DNA of 64,000 bases. It comes from Neiella marina (lineage in GTDB: Bacteria; Pseudomonadota; Gammaproteobacteria; Enterobacterales; Neiellaceae). Below, piece after piece: positions 10,901-18,670 of the stretch. Location of the stretch: the NCBI RefSeq assembly GCF_002165625.1, contig NZ_NGNS01000013.1:1-64000 (forward strand). The letters are read 5' to 3'. The notes below the pieces were generated by a model, which saw nothing but the letters and a program-made list of their open reading frames with translations, had not been told where the DNA came from and searched no databases. Every line of letters begins with the position of its first letter. The stretch's first letter is position 1. The translations under genes were made by a program, and so were the position numbers.

Positions 10901-11402
10901 CCGCTTCTTCAATAAAGATGCGAAGCTCTTGCGGTTTTGATTCAATCAAGCGGGAGATCATACCCTGCTCGATAATGGCATAAGAGCGTGGTCCCAAACC
11001 TGTGCCTAAAAAGATATCGGTGATATCACGGCGACGGCATTTGTTGCCGTTGAGAAAGTAGGTGTTTTGGCGTTCTCGAGTGACTTGGCGCTTGACCGAT
11101 ACTTCGGCGTAGTTAGCAAACTCGCCGGCAACTCGACCATCTTCGTTATCAAACACTAACTCGACCGACGCTTGCGATACCGGTTTGCGTTCCAGTGAGC
11201 CGTTAAAAATAACGTCTGTCATGTCATCGCCGCGGAGATTTTTCGCGGAGCTCTCACCCAATACCCAGCGCACGGCATCAATGATATTGGACTTGCCGCA
11301 ACCGTTGGGGCCGACAATAGCTGTTAGAGATTGCGGAAAGGGTACCGTCGTTGGGTCAACAAACGATTTAAAACCGGCAAGCTTAATTGATTTTAAACGC
11401 AT
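7935..11402 (-). CDS. smc: Chromosome segregation protein SMC
   Basis: A 1155-residue SMC ATPase that, with ScpA and ScpB (not in the window), compacts and segregates chromosomes. Walker A GPNGCGKSN is at 31-39, the ABC signature LSGGEKAL about 1056-1063, and Walker B with DEVD about 1084-1087. Two long coiled coils flank a hinge (about 510-660). The coiled coils are extraordinarily rich in glutamine, with several QQQQ runs, which makes the coding DNA full of CAG/CAA repeats. Both ATPase halves are intact, so the gene should be functional. It is the first gene of smc-zipA-ligA. Confidence 0.97.
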   Translation of the reverse strand: MRLKSIKLAGFKSFVDPTTVPFPQSLTAIVGPNGCGKSNIIDAVRWVLGESSAKNLRGDDMTDVIFNGSLERKPVSQASVELVFDNEDGRVAGEFANYAEVSVKRQVTRERQNTYFLNGNKCRRRDITDIFLGTGLGPRSYAIIEQGMISRLIESKPQELRIFIEEAAGISKYKERRRDTENRLRHSRDNLDRLNDVREELGQQLAKLQRQSTAARKYKELKAQERLLKAQLEAIRWLNWQGRHDELAQRAAELDVQHEQLQAQCTALQTQQAEQQTELDINTIKHEEVRQQLFQISNSITRLEQQILHQGQHQQRLHQELERINSQLAEQDGFIAQQQEQVEVLAEQAEQLQEQEYGVELALDEAGLMLEQTEQALNAWQQRYQQQSEGLQQLRQQLQSSQHQQQLQRQQQQSIGQQKTRVEASLQQLDVSQLQAQQSELEDELSLLDGEIEQLLLDVEQQQLALRQSNDKSQHQQQQLRELQQQEIALKTQLQTLQQWHQSDDDIAEQLQAQQFSITAELVEQLVIEPGWETAVETALGRLGQAWLVVDLDNCSVSQLPAGICLAQAASSELEFSANSLASKVQGPDVVRQRLAHIHCIESSQSHWQALQPLTGNESVIDKTGVWLGQGWLLTPQSGQGKLAVHAELVRIEAELTEQQQLVVEQEAALSAAQRQQQDTQSQVNQQQQSLLQQQQLRQQQQTALENLVKQQQLSQQQQQQYEQELAQYDEQLNEVELTLAELVETELLLEEQLQAQDDDHQSMHAERQQLEQRVRDARSQRDQLQQQQHQVALQQSGIRNQRDSAQQALTRAEQQQAQWQQRQLQLQQELEQEVDDAEYRAELELQLEQKLDVEQLVAQHSDAIHGAQNQLIDLKQQEQKLVNQQSEVKAQKDSLLLEQQTASVRAQSATEQLQEMEQPLKQVLEQLPEQYSENEWQQQLEKVGRSVSRLGPINLAAIEEFEQSSERKQYLDQQNDDLVSALETLENAIRRIDRECRARFKETFDQVNGDLKMLFPKVFGGGAAYLELTDDDMLETGVTIMARPPGKRNATIHLLSGGEKALTALSLVFAIFRLNPAPFCMLDEVDAPLDDANVGRFCNLVREMSESVQFIYISHNKVTMEMAEQLAGVTMHEPGVSRLVSVDVEQAVALAEVS

Positions 11403-11674
11403 TTTTTGACAACAGCGGCAAACAAAATGACAGGTGGTCCAAGCAACATATCACGTTCAACGGGAATGTCACGCTTCAGGCTTTGCTTTTTGCTCGGCCC
11501 TGGGCCGAGCGAGTGCATGGGATTTACCCCGCTCGTCGCTGTAACCTTACAAATATCTATAAAAACAAGAATACACCGCTGCTGCCAAACCATCCGAGCA
11601 GCAGCTGTGCCTTGAGCATGGTGGCCCTTGGATCACTTGGCTTCGGGGTAAACCACTGGCCAAGTCATAGTTGT
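11403..11674. other. Spacer between smc and the GH16 gene
   Basis: 272 bases with no credible gene. It holds a near-perfect palindrome, GCTCGGCCC-T-GGGCCGAGC (11492-11510), which has no T run on the relevant side on either strand. The smc promoter should lie here, but I cannot place it with confidence. Confidence 0.5.
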
Positions 11675-13711
11675 TTATTGACCCCTTAGCCGAGCGCGAT
11701 ATGCGAGTAGTAACGCCAGCATTACCCAGCCAACACTGCCGCCGCCGGAGCCACCGCTGCCGCTAGCATCATTGGTTGGAGGATTGCCGCCGTCACCGTT
11801 GCCAACACCGGTATTACCACCAGAGTCGTCATCACCGGGGGCAGCTGCCGCTTGTTCTAGGGTCATCGAGGCATTTGCAGTTAGTGGCGGTTGACCACTA
11901 TCGGTTACAGTGAGGTCTACTAGGTAACGATTATCATCGGTATTCGGTTCAAAACTCATGGTTTGCTGCCCCGCTGAGTTTTGTTGATTGAGCGACCAGC
12001 TAAAACCATGGCTATCATCGCTGTTGCGATCTTCAACTGCCGCCGTGATAGTGACCGTGCCGCCGTTAGGGGCAACTTCTGTAATGATCTCGCCGCCTTG
12101 CATAGCCACTAACGTCACCTGCGGAGCAAAGTTTTCACAGCCTTGAGCATCAACCACGCTGCCTGCTGGCGAGCCGGGGCATTGGTCTTGATCATCCGCA
12201 ACACCATCCATGTCAGCATCCGCTTCGGCACTGCTACTGGTGCGACCGAAGTACAGGTTGTCTAAAAACACGGTCCCATTGCCAACCACTTTGAGCTGAA
12301 AGGTATCTGTTAAATCAACGCCGGCAAAGTGGCTCAATGGAATGTCGGTGCTGACCCACTTACCCGCCTCAACAGGAAACGAATAAGGCGTTTCTTTGGG
12401 CCCAGGACTGATTAAATAGATGCTCAGTTCAGTGGCGCTTGGGGTCCAGTAGTCAACATGTAAAAAATCCATATCGCTTACATCTTGGTGATTACTGTCG
12501 TAATCGGTGCCCTGATAGTTCAAGCCGCTGTACTTGAGAATGGCATCATCGCTGATAGTCACTTGGCTGACGTCTGTGGACTGGCCCCAATCAGGATCAT
12601 AATTGATACCCGCAATATTGTTGTACTGATCGCTAAATAGCGAAATCACATCGCGCGCTAATTCAGAGGGAACGGGCGCTGATTCGGTTGGAGCATCAGC
12701 AATCACTGGCAATTCGCAACCATCTGTGCCAACAGGGGTTCCGGCCGGGGTTGCCGGGCATTGATCTAGGCTATTGCCAACGCCATCGCCATCGTCATCG
12801 ACGACCATTGGCGTAGTTTCATTACATGAGGTTTGACTATTATTGGCTGCAGTGCAATGCGCCACATAATCGATTTCTAAAGTCGCATGCATCAAGCTCG
12901 GATCAACCGCGCCGCCCAAGTTGCCGCCAACGGCTAAGTTCAGCAGCACAAACATAGGTTCTTTGTACTGCGCACAGGTGCTCACGTTGTAACTGGCAAC
13001 AACGACATCATCCATTAAGAAGTGAATGTCATCGGCACTCCATTCAATGGCGTAGGTGTGAAAGGCTTGCACATCCGCTGCGCCCCCCGGATAAGTGGGC
13101 CGAAACTCAGTGCCACAACCACTCACATTGAAGAAGTTGGTAATGTAGCTATTGCCGTTGTTTGAAAACCATTCCCAAACATCGATTTCACCGGCGCCCG
13201 GATTAGGCCAATGAACAGTGTCGTTGTCGCCTTTAAGAGGATTCTCGGCAATTCGATTTTCTAGCATCCAAAACGCAGGCCAGGTCCCGCCGTCAAGGTC
13301 CAACATCCTGATCCGCGCTTCAATCCGGCCGTACAGAAACTCCTGCTTGTCTTTACTGTTGAGTCGACCTGAGGTCCATTGACGCTGCTGGCCACCTAAC
13401 CCTGGGCATTCAATCGCCTGCCGCCTTGCATGAATTTTTAACGTGCCATTGGAAACCTCAAGGTTTTTGTCGGCCGATGTTTCATCATCGGTGTAACACT
13501 GCAATTCATTGTTGTAATTTGCTTGGATTTGGGCTGTCCAGTTGTCCCAATTGACGCTGTTACCATCAAAGGTATCAATCCATTGCACTTCCCAACCTGC
13601 GTGGGCAACGCCCATCAGTAAAGAACAGCTAAGACCGGTCAATAGTTTGGTTGTTTGATGGCCGAACTTTGCGGTGGAGACGTTAATTTGTTTTATTGTT
13701 TTCTTAATCAT
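11675..13711 (-). CDS. Secreted GH16 glucanase with TSP3, carbohydrate-binding-like and GlyGly-CTERM regions
   Basis: A 678-residue exported enzyme. Order: signal peptide (1-38, ending VAHA); GH16 catalytic domain (about 40-285) with catalytic motif GEIDVWEW, the glutamates being nucleophile and acid/base; a Ca-binding thrombospondin-type-3 segment (DDDGDGVGNSLDQCP); a beta-rich region (about 350-490) resembling a carbohydrate-binding module; a second TSP3 segment; a PKD/Ig-like domain; and a Gly/Ser-rich spacer, short hydrophobic helix and basic tail. That tail is a GlyGly-CTERM signal handled by rhombosortase. GH16 members of this laminarinase-like type cleave beta-1,3-glucan, but agar or carrageenan cannot be excluded. 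Start at 13711; a TTG at 13726 is less likely. Confidence 0.9.
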   Translation of the reverse strand: MIKKTIKQINVSTAKFGHQTTKLLTGLSCSLLMGVAHAGWEVQWIDTFDGNSVNWDNWTAQIQANYNNELQCYTDDETSADKNLEVSNGTLKIHARRQAIECPGLGGQQRQWTSGRLNSKDKQEFLYGRIEARIRMLDLDGGTWPAFWMLENRIAENPLKGDNDTVHWPNPGAGEIDVWEWFSNNGNSYITNFFNVSGCGTEFRPTYPGGAADVQAFHTYAIEWSADDIHFLMDDVVVASYNVSTCAQYKEPMFVLLNLAVGGNLGGAVDPSLMHATLEIDYVAHCTAANNSQTSCNETTPMVVDDDGDGVGNSLDQCPATPAGTPVGTDGCELPVIADAPTESAPVPSELARDVISLFSDQYNNIAGINYDPDWGQSTDVSQVTISDDAILKYSGLNYQGTDYDSNHQDVSDMDFLHVDYWTPSATELSIYLISPGPKETPYSFPVEAGKWVSTDIPLSHFAGVDLTDTFQLKVVGNGTVFLDNLYFGRTSSSAEADADMDGVADDQDQCPGSPAGSVVDAQGCENFAPQVTLVAMQGGEIITEVAPNGGTVTITAAVEDRNSDDSHGFSWSLNQQNSAGQQTMSFEPNTDDNRYLVDLTVTDSGQPPLTANASMTLEQAAAAPGDDDSGGNTGVGNGDGGNPPTNDASGSGGSGGGSVGWVMLALLLAYRARLRGQ

Positions 13712-13752
13712 GACTTCACTCAACAAACCTGTGCGTAACAGGCGACGACAAT

Positions 13753-13776
13753 GTAAGGCCTTACGTAAGCGCTTAC
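13753..13776. promoter_or_regulatory. Two back-to-back palindromic operators upstream of the GH16 gene
   Basis: GTAAGGCCTTAC (13753-13764) is followed with no gap by GTAAGCGCTTAC (13765-13776). Each is a perfect 12-bp palindrome with a central GC. This is the form of sites bound by LacI-family repressors of sugar use. They lie 42-65 bases upstream of the chosen GH16 start. No LacI-type regulator gene is in the window, so the binding protein is inferred. Confidence 0.65.
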
Positions 13777-13912
13777 ATCGCGCTAAATAGTTACTCGAAA
13801 TTGATTAACTGATGTTACGCAAGTTGTTTTAAAAACCAATAACTGGCGAACTGATTTGTGACCTGCCGCCATTTCACTAGCGTTAGCAGCGTGCACTATT
13901 GGTTTTCAAAGG

Positions 13913-14551
13913 CTATATCAATTGCCATCGCAACGCCTTCAGAACCGCTTGAGTACGGTCTCTAGCTTGCAATTTGTCGAGCAAGTTGGAGATATGATTT
14001 TTCACCGTTCCCTCTGCTAAATAGATGGCAGCAGCGATTTCTTTATTACTAAATCCAGCAGCTAAGTAGCGCAATATCTGCTGCTCCTTGGCAGACAACT
14101 CATCGCGCTGAATCGCTTGGCTTGCGCTTGGCGACTCGGACTGCGGTAGGCGCTGCCTATTCAACAGTTCCGGCTCAGCGAGAAAACCACCAGCAGCAAC
14201 GGTAGCAATTGCTTTATCGAGTTTGTCCCAACTCACGTCCTTGAGTAAAAAGCCGTTAACCCCAGCTTGCAAGGCGCGAAGAAACAGTTGGTGTTCATCA
14301 AATGTAGTGAGCATTAATACCGGCGTGGTATCGCCTCGCTGGCGCATTTGCTCAACCAATTGGATACCATCTAGCACTGGCATGCGTATATCCGATAGCA
14401 GCAAGTCGACCGGTTGCTCAGCCAACCGTTGTAACGCTTGTTCGCCGTGTTCGGCGCGCCACAAGATTTGGTAGTGGTCGTTAAGTTCAATCAATCGAGC
14501 AATGCCATCGCGGATCAGCGCTTGATCATCAACCAATGCAATCTTGATCAT
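13913..14551 (-). CDS. NarL/FixJ-family response regulator
   Basis: 212 residues. The receiver domain (1-120) has LVDDQ, phospho-acceptor Asp in LLSDIRMPVLDG and Lys in FLLKDV. The C-terminal LuxR-type helix-turn-helix (about 150-210) contains LSAKEQQILRYLAAGFSNKEIA. It should be phosphorylated by the kinase encoded just upstream; the two overlap by four bases (ATGA), a translational coupling arrangement. Targets are unknown. The divergent DUF2141 gene and the GH16 gene are the nearest candidates, but nothing in the sequence proves either. Confidence 0.93.
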   Translation of the reverse strand: MIKIALVDDQALIRDGIARLIELNDHYQILWRAEHGEQALQRLAEQPVDLLLSDIRMPVLDGIQLVEQMRQRGDTTPVLMLTTFDEHQLFLRALQAGVNGFLLKDVSWDKLDKAIATVAAGGFLAEPELLNRQRLPQSESPSASQAIQRDELSAKEQQILRYLAAGFSNKEIAAAIYLAEGTVKNHISNLLDKLQARDRTQAVLKALRWQLI

Positions 14552-15666
14552 GCCAATGCCTCCTCGCGCTGTGCCGCCATCGTGATGCTGATAGCAAAAC
14601 CTCGTTTACTCTCATCAATTTTCATTTCGCCCCCCAATTGTTTAGCACGCTCAACAATACCGCTCAAGCCACTACCAAATTGAACGTCGGCGCAACCGAT
14701 GCCATTGTCGGAAATTGCCAAGCAAATTGACGGCTGCTGCGCCATCGTAATTGAGATTTCACTCGCCCCACCGTGGCGAATGGCGTTGCTTACCGCCTCT
14801 TGAATGCAGTACGCCAATTGCTCGCAGATATCGGCTGGCAATGGATCAGTTAAGCCAGAAAAAGTTATCGCAATGCCTTTCGGTAAGCCCAACTGCAATT
14901 GCTCAACAAACTCTGGCAGCGAAAATCGAGATTGCTGACGCATATGGCGGACCACACTTCGAGCTTGCTGCAAGGTTTCGTTGACATGCTGCTTTAGCGA
15001 CTGGAAAAGCTGTCGAGAATCTTCAGGGGGTCGATGAATGGCATGCTCTAATTGCAGACTAAGAGCGGTCAACTGATGGCCGACACTGTCATGTAAATCT
15101 CGGGCAATTCGCAGACGCTCATTGTGCTGGCTTTGCTGAGCGAGCATCGACTGTGCAGCCCGTAGCTCGAGATTGGTCGCCTCAAGCAATTTTTGTTGCT
15201 GTTGCGCAATCAGTCGTGAGCGAGTGGACAATGCCGCAAACAACTCAAAGCTGAGGAAGACCAAATTGGTAATGACATCGTTGCGGCTCAGGCCATCACT
15301 GATATCAACCAACAACACCGCAATATTGAGGCCAACTAACCCTATCCACCAACGCTTAACACCAAGGAAAGCCGGCATCTGCGCCGCACAAATCACCAAA
15401 GCCACCGGTACGACCAACGATTTATAGTCGGCATAAACCGCAATCGCGCAAAGACATTGGAGCAATAGTGCCAAGCGCAACGACATCATCGAATTAGCTG
15501 CCGGCCGCCACATGGTGGCATAGCTAAATGCCATTGCCATGCTGGCGAATAGCGCCAACCGAAATGGGGTCAGGTGACCATTCAACGCATCAACCCATAT
15601 GACAATGGCGTAAGTCACCACGCCACTCAATGACAAAATCAAATCGTCTCGATTCAATTTATCCAT
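14548..15666 (-). CDS. Membrane sensor histidine kinase (HisKA_3 type)
   Basis: 372 residues. The N-terminal half has about five hydrophobic segments (residues 10-140) with little periplasmic sequence, so the signal is probably sensed in or at the membrane. A coiled-coil linker rich in Gln follows. The dimerisation helix carries the phospho-accepting His in RIARDLHDSVGHQ. The ATPase domain has the N box in EAVSNAIRHGG and G box in SDNGIG. This is the DesK/LiaS-like architecture that pairs with NarL-type regulators, as its overlapping partner confirms. The signal is not known. Confidence 0.92.
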   Translation of the reverse strand: MDKLNRDDLILSLSGVVTYAIVIWVDALNGHLTPFRLALFASMAMAFSYATMWRPAANSMMSLRLALLLQCLCAIAVYADYKSLVVPVALVICAAQMPAFLGVKRWWIGLVGLNIAVLLVDISDGLSRNDVITNLVFLSFELFAALSTRSRLIAQQQQKLLEATNLELRAAQSMLAQQSQHNERLRIARDLHDSVGHQLTALSLQLEHAIHRPPEDSRQLFQSLKQHVNETLQQARSVVRHMRQQSRFSLPEFVEQLQLGLPKGIAITFSGLTDPLPADICEQLAYCIQEAVSNAIRHGGASEISITMAQQPSICLAISDNGIGCADVQFGSGLSGIVERAKQLGGEMKIDESKRGFAISITMAAQREEALA

Positions 15667-15869
15667 GATTTTCCAGCCAGTTATCTATTAATACCGCAAT
15701 AATCATTAAGACTAACTAATTCATTGCGAGCTCGCATAGTGCCAAAAGTCATGTTTGTCACACGATCAACTCATGACTTATGGCACCTGCTATTAATAGG
15801 CCTAATTGGTTGAATAGATTCCGTACTGCAATGTACTTGCAGATAATCAAACCAATAGAGGATAGAACG

Positions 15870-16295
15870 ATGAAACACTACTTACTGCTCGCTCTGATGT
15901 CACCACTACTGACACTTTTCGCCAACCAAGCTGATGCCAATACGCTAGATGTCACCATCGACAATAACCAACCAGTCGGTCCACTGATGGTTGAAGTCTA
16001 TGACGATGCCACTAAGTACCAGCAAACCAAAACGCCAATTGCTCGTTTCATGATGCCCGCTAAAGATGAACCCTTGCAGTTTGAGATCTCGGATCTAAAA
16101 GCTGGCGATTATGCTGTTCGCATGTTCCAGGACTTGAATAGTAACGGTCAGCTCGATGCCAATTGGCTTGGCATTCCTAACGAACCTTATGGCTTTTCCA
16201 ACAACGGCGGTGCCTATGGTCCAGCCAGCTTTGATGAAGCCAAAGTCGCGGTTGCCGATGGCGAAACGACCGCAATTAGCATTACTCTCCGTTAA
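15870..16295 (+). CDS. Exported DUF2141 protein
   Basis: 141 residues with a clear signal peptide (MKHYLLLALMSPLLTLFANQ, cleavage after ADA). The mature part is a small beta-sandwich-like domain that matches the DUF2141 pattern: DVTIDNNQPVGPLMVEVY, then AGDYAVRMFQDLNSNGQLD and GIPNEPYGFSNN. Members are periplasmic or surface proteins of unknown function. The start at 15870 is set by AGAGGA upstream and the signal peptide; an in-frame upstream ATG at 15780 gives no signal peptide. It is divergent from the two-component pair across 203 bases and may be its target. A hairpin terminator follows. Confidence 0.88.
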   Translation: MKHYLLLALMSPLLTLFANQADANTLDVTIDNNQPVGPLMVEVYDDATKYQQTKTPIARFMMPAKDEPLQFEISDLKAGDYAVRMFQDLNSNGQLDANWLGIPNEPYGFSNNGGAYGPASFDEAKVAVADGETTAISITLR

Positions 16296-16320
16296 GGCGG
16301 GTCACTGTCATGCTTTGTAA

Positions 16321-16357
16321 CAAGCCCACCATGTTCAATACGGTGGGCTTGGCTTTA
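16321..16357 (+). terminator. Terminator after the DUF2141 gene
   Basis: Perfect 10-bp stem CAAGCCCACC / GGTGGGCTTG with an 11-base loop, followed by GCTTTAT. The U tract is short. Confidence 0.7.
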
Positions 16358-16393
16358 TAATCGATGAGACTAAAGGACTCAGAGGTTGATTGA

Positions 16394-17149
16394 ATGCAGG
16401 TTATTCAGGGCGGCAGTAGCGGTGCGGCATACTTTTTCAAAGGTTTTGAATTGATCCAAACGAAAGGGCTACGACGCTTTGTTGCGGTGCCATTGATCAT
16501 CAACCTAATTATCTTCTCGGTATTTTTTGGCTACCTTATTAGCAGTTTGTCGGACTGGTTTGTGATGCTCAATGAGTGGCTACCAGAGTGGCTCAATTGG
16601 CTGCAGTACCTGCTCTGGCCATTGGCACTAATCTCGATTTTAGTGCTGTTTTCATTCTTGTTTGCCACCGTTGCCAACTGGTTAGCCGCACCTTTTAATG
16701 GTTTGTTGGCAGAGAAAGTTGAGTTGTATCTCACCGGTAAACCTATCGACAGTGGTGGCTTTGTCGATCTGATTAAAGATATTCCAAGATTATTCGCCAG
16801 AGAATTCCAAAAACTCGGCTATTTTCTCCCTCGAGCATTACTCTGCTTGTTGTTATTCCTAGTGCCGCTAGCTGGGCAAACCATCGCCCCAGTGCTGTGG
16901 TTTTTATTCTCTGCTTGGATGATGGCAATCCAATATTGTGATTACCCCTTTGACAATCACAAAGTGCCATTTCGCGACATGAAACTAAAACTGAAATCAC
17001 AGCGTAGCCAAAGCATGAGTTTTGGCGTCATGGCGATGCTGTTTACCATGATCCCAATCGTCAACATGCTAGTGATGCCAGTGGCAATCTGCGGCGCAAC
17101 CTCAATGTGGGTGCAAACCCAGCGCGAGCAAGTACTGGCCGGCAAGTGA
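16394..17149 (+). CDS. cysZ: Sulfate transporter CysZ
   Basis: 251 residues, an inner-membrane protein that brings sulfate in for cysteine synthesis. The N-terminus (SGAAYFFKGFELI...LRRFVAVPLIINL) and several hydrophobic segments, including AALSI-type and the FATVANWLAAPFNGLLAEKVE region, match the family; length fits E. coli CysZ (253). In E. coli it is next to cysK; here cysK lies about 15 kb away, so the pair has been separated by the nitrate, Amt and efflux genes. Confidence 0.94.
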   Translation: MQVIQGGSSGAAYFFKGFELIQTKGLRRFVAVPLIINLIIFSVFFGYLISSLSDWFVMLNEWLPEWLNWLQYLLWPLALISILVLFSFLFATVANWLAAPFNGLLAEKVELYLTGKPIDSGGFVDLIKDIPRLFAREFQKLGYFLPRALLCLLLFLVPLAGQTIAPVLWFLFSAWMMAIQYCDYPFDNHKVPFRDMKLKLKSQRSQSMSFGVMAMLFTMIPIVNMLVMPVAICGATSMWVQTQREQVLAGK

Positions 17150-17207
17150 CAATGACCAAAGCCAACAGCAGGCAAAGAGCAGAACAAGTGCATCTAAATC
17201 ACAACAA

Positions 17208-17224
17208 AGCACCAAAAAGATGCA
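17208..17224. promoter_or_regulatory. NtrC-type enhancer box 1
   Basis: AGCACCA-AAA-AGATGCA matches the NtrC consensus TGCACCA-N3-TGGTGCA at most half-site bases. It is about 126 bases upstream of the sigma-54 -24 element at 17342-17357. Confidence 0.65.
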
Positions 17225-17253
17225 ATAACTTGTTCGGCAGCCAAAAACCACAT

Positions 17254-17270
17254 TGCACCAATTTGGTTAA
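17254..17270. promoter_or_regulatory. NtrC-type enhancer box 2
   Basis: TGCACCA-ATT-TGGTTAA has a perfect left half-site and a good right half-site of the NtrC consensus. Its centre is 46 bases from that of box 1 and about 80 bases upstream of the sigma-54 promoter, a usual enhancer distance. Confidence 0.78.
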
Positions 17271-17341
17271 CGCATAAATAAACTATTGTTATAAATAGAA
17301 TATCCAGACCATAAAACAATATAAAATTGTTGTTTAGATAT

Positions 17342-17357
17342 TGGTACGGCGCTTGCA
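17342..17357 (+). promoter_or_regulatory. Sigma-54 promoter of the nitrate assimilation operon
   Basis: TGGTACGGCGCTTGCA has the invariant GG and GC separated by exactly 10 bases and matches the -24/-12 consensus TGGYACRN4TTGCW at every position. It lies 48 bases before the first start codon. Confidence 0.92.
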
Positions 17358-17404
17358 AAACCTCATCAAAATATAATGATTGATGATTAACAGGCCCAGC
17401 TGGA

Positions 17405-18670
17405 ATGACGAAAGAGAAATTAGTAGTAATCGGTAATGGCATGGCCGGCATGAAAGCAGTCGAAGAACTGCTATCAGCCAGTCCAGAGCATTACGAGATT
17501 ACTGTATTTGGTGCCGAGCCCTACGGAAACTACAACCGAATCATGTTGTCGCCGGTTTTATGCGGTGAGAAAACCATTGACGAGATTATGATTAATGACC
17601 GTCAGTGGTATCAGGACAATGGTATTGTTCTGCATGCAGGGCCCGATAAGCAAATTACAGAAATCGATCGCCGCAGACGCAAAGTGATCAGTCGTGATGG
17701 TACCGAAGCGCGCTACGATAAGCTGCTGATTGCCACTGGCTCCAAGCCCTTTATTATTCCATTACCCGGCCATCAACTCGATGGCGTGATCGCATTCCGC
17801 GATATCTTCGACGTCAATACCATGCTGAGCTATGCCGTGACGCGACGTCATGCCGTTGTTTTGGGTGGCGGACTACTCGGCTTGGAAGCCGCCAATGGCC
17901 TCAAACAACAAGGCATGGAGGTTACCGTCGTCCATAACTGCGCGACGCTACTGAACCGACAATTAGATGCCAATGCAGCCGAGTTGCTGCGGGCCGAATT
18001 CGAGGCGCGAGGAATTCACTTCATGATGGAAGCCGATACCAAAGAATTAGTAGCCGATAACAGTGGTCATGTCAGGGCCGTTCGATTTGGTGACGGTACC
18101 GAACTGCCTTGTGATCTGTTTGTCATGGCTGTCGGCGTCAAACCCAACTTTGATCTGGCTAAATCGGCAGGCCTTCACTGCGAGCGCGGTATCGTCGTCA
18201 ATGACACCCTGCAAACGTTCGACCCGAGCATTTATGCCGTTGGTGAGTGCGTCCAACACCGCGGCTCAACCTTTGGCATGGTTGCACCAGTATTCGAACA
18301 AGCCAAAGTGTGTGCAAATCATCTAAGCGGTCACGGCGTTGCTGAATACAAAACCCTACCAACGGCAACGAAACTAAAAGTTACCGGCATTAATCTGTTC
18401 TCTGTGGGTGATTTTGTCGGTGACAGCGATTGCGACATTTTAGAATTCCACGATCCAGATTTGAAAGTCTACAAGCGTGTCGTGCTTCGCGCCGAGCGAG
18501 TCATTGGTGCGGTCCTTTATGGCGATACCATCGATGGCAGCTGGTATCAGACGCTGCTTGAATCGGAGCAAGATGTATCAGCCATTCGCTCGGTATTGCT
18601 GTTTGGTCAGCGCTATGCCGAAAAATTCGTTGAAGATGTCGCGCCATCAGCATTGCAGGAGGTTGCGTAA
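17405..18670 (+). CDS. FAD/NAD(P)-dependent reductase of the assimilatory nitrate reductase
   Basis: A 421-residue pyridine-nucleotide oxidoreductase resembling the N-terminal third of NirB. FAD-binding GxGxAG (VIGNGMAGMKAVEEL) is at the start, a second Rossmann motif is VVLGGGLLGLEAANGL, and a C-terminal FAD-contact segment is YAVGECVQHRG. It lacks the [2Fe-2S] and siroheme domains of full NirB. It probably passes electrons from NAD(P)H to the BFD-like [2Fe-2S] tail of the nitrate reductase encoded immediately downstream; stop and next start are adjacent (18670/18671). It is comparable in role to NasC/NasB electron-transfer subunits. Confidence 0.87.
   Translation: MTKEKLVVIGNGMAGMKAVEELLSASPEHYEITVFGAEPYGNYNRIMLSPVLCGEKTIDEIMINDRQWYQDNGIVLHAGPDKQITEIDRRRRKVISRDGTEARYDKLLIATGSKPFIIPLPGHQLDGVIAFRDIFDVNTMLSYAVTRRHAVVLGGGLLGLEAANGLKQQGMEVTVVHNCATLLNRQLDANAAELLRAEFEARGIHFMMEADTKELVADNSGHVRAVRFGDGTELPCDLFVMAVGVKPNFDLAKSAGLHCERGIVVNDTLQTFDPSIYAVGECVQHRGSTFGMVAPVFEQAKVCANHLSGHGVAEYKTLPTATKLKVTGINLFSVGDFVGDSDCDILEFHDPDLKVYKRVVLRAERVIGAVLYGDTIDGSWYQTLLESEQDVSAIRSVLLFGQRYAEKFVEDVAPSALQEVA

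Noticed and set aside
11492-11510. GC-rich palindrome as a terminator
   Set aside because: There is no T run after it on either strand and it lies upstream of smc, not after a gene end that needs it.
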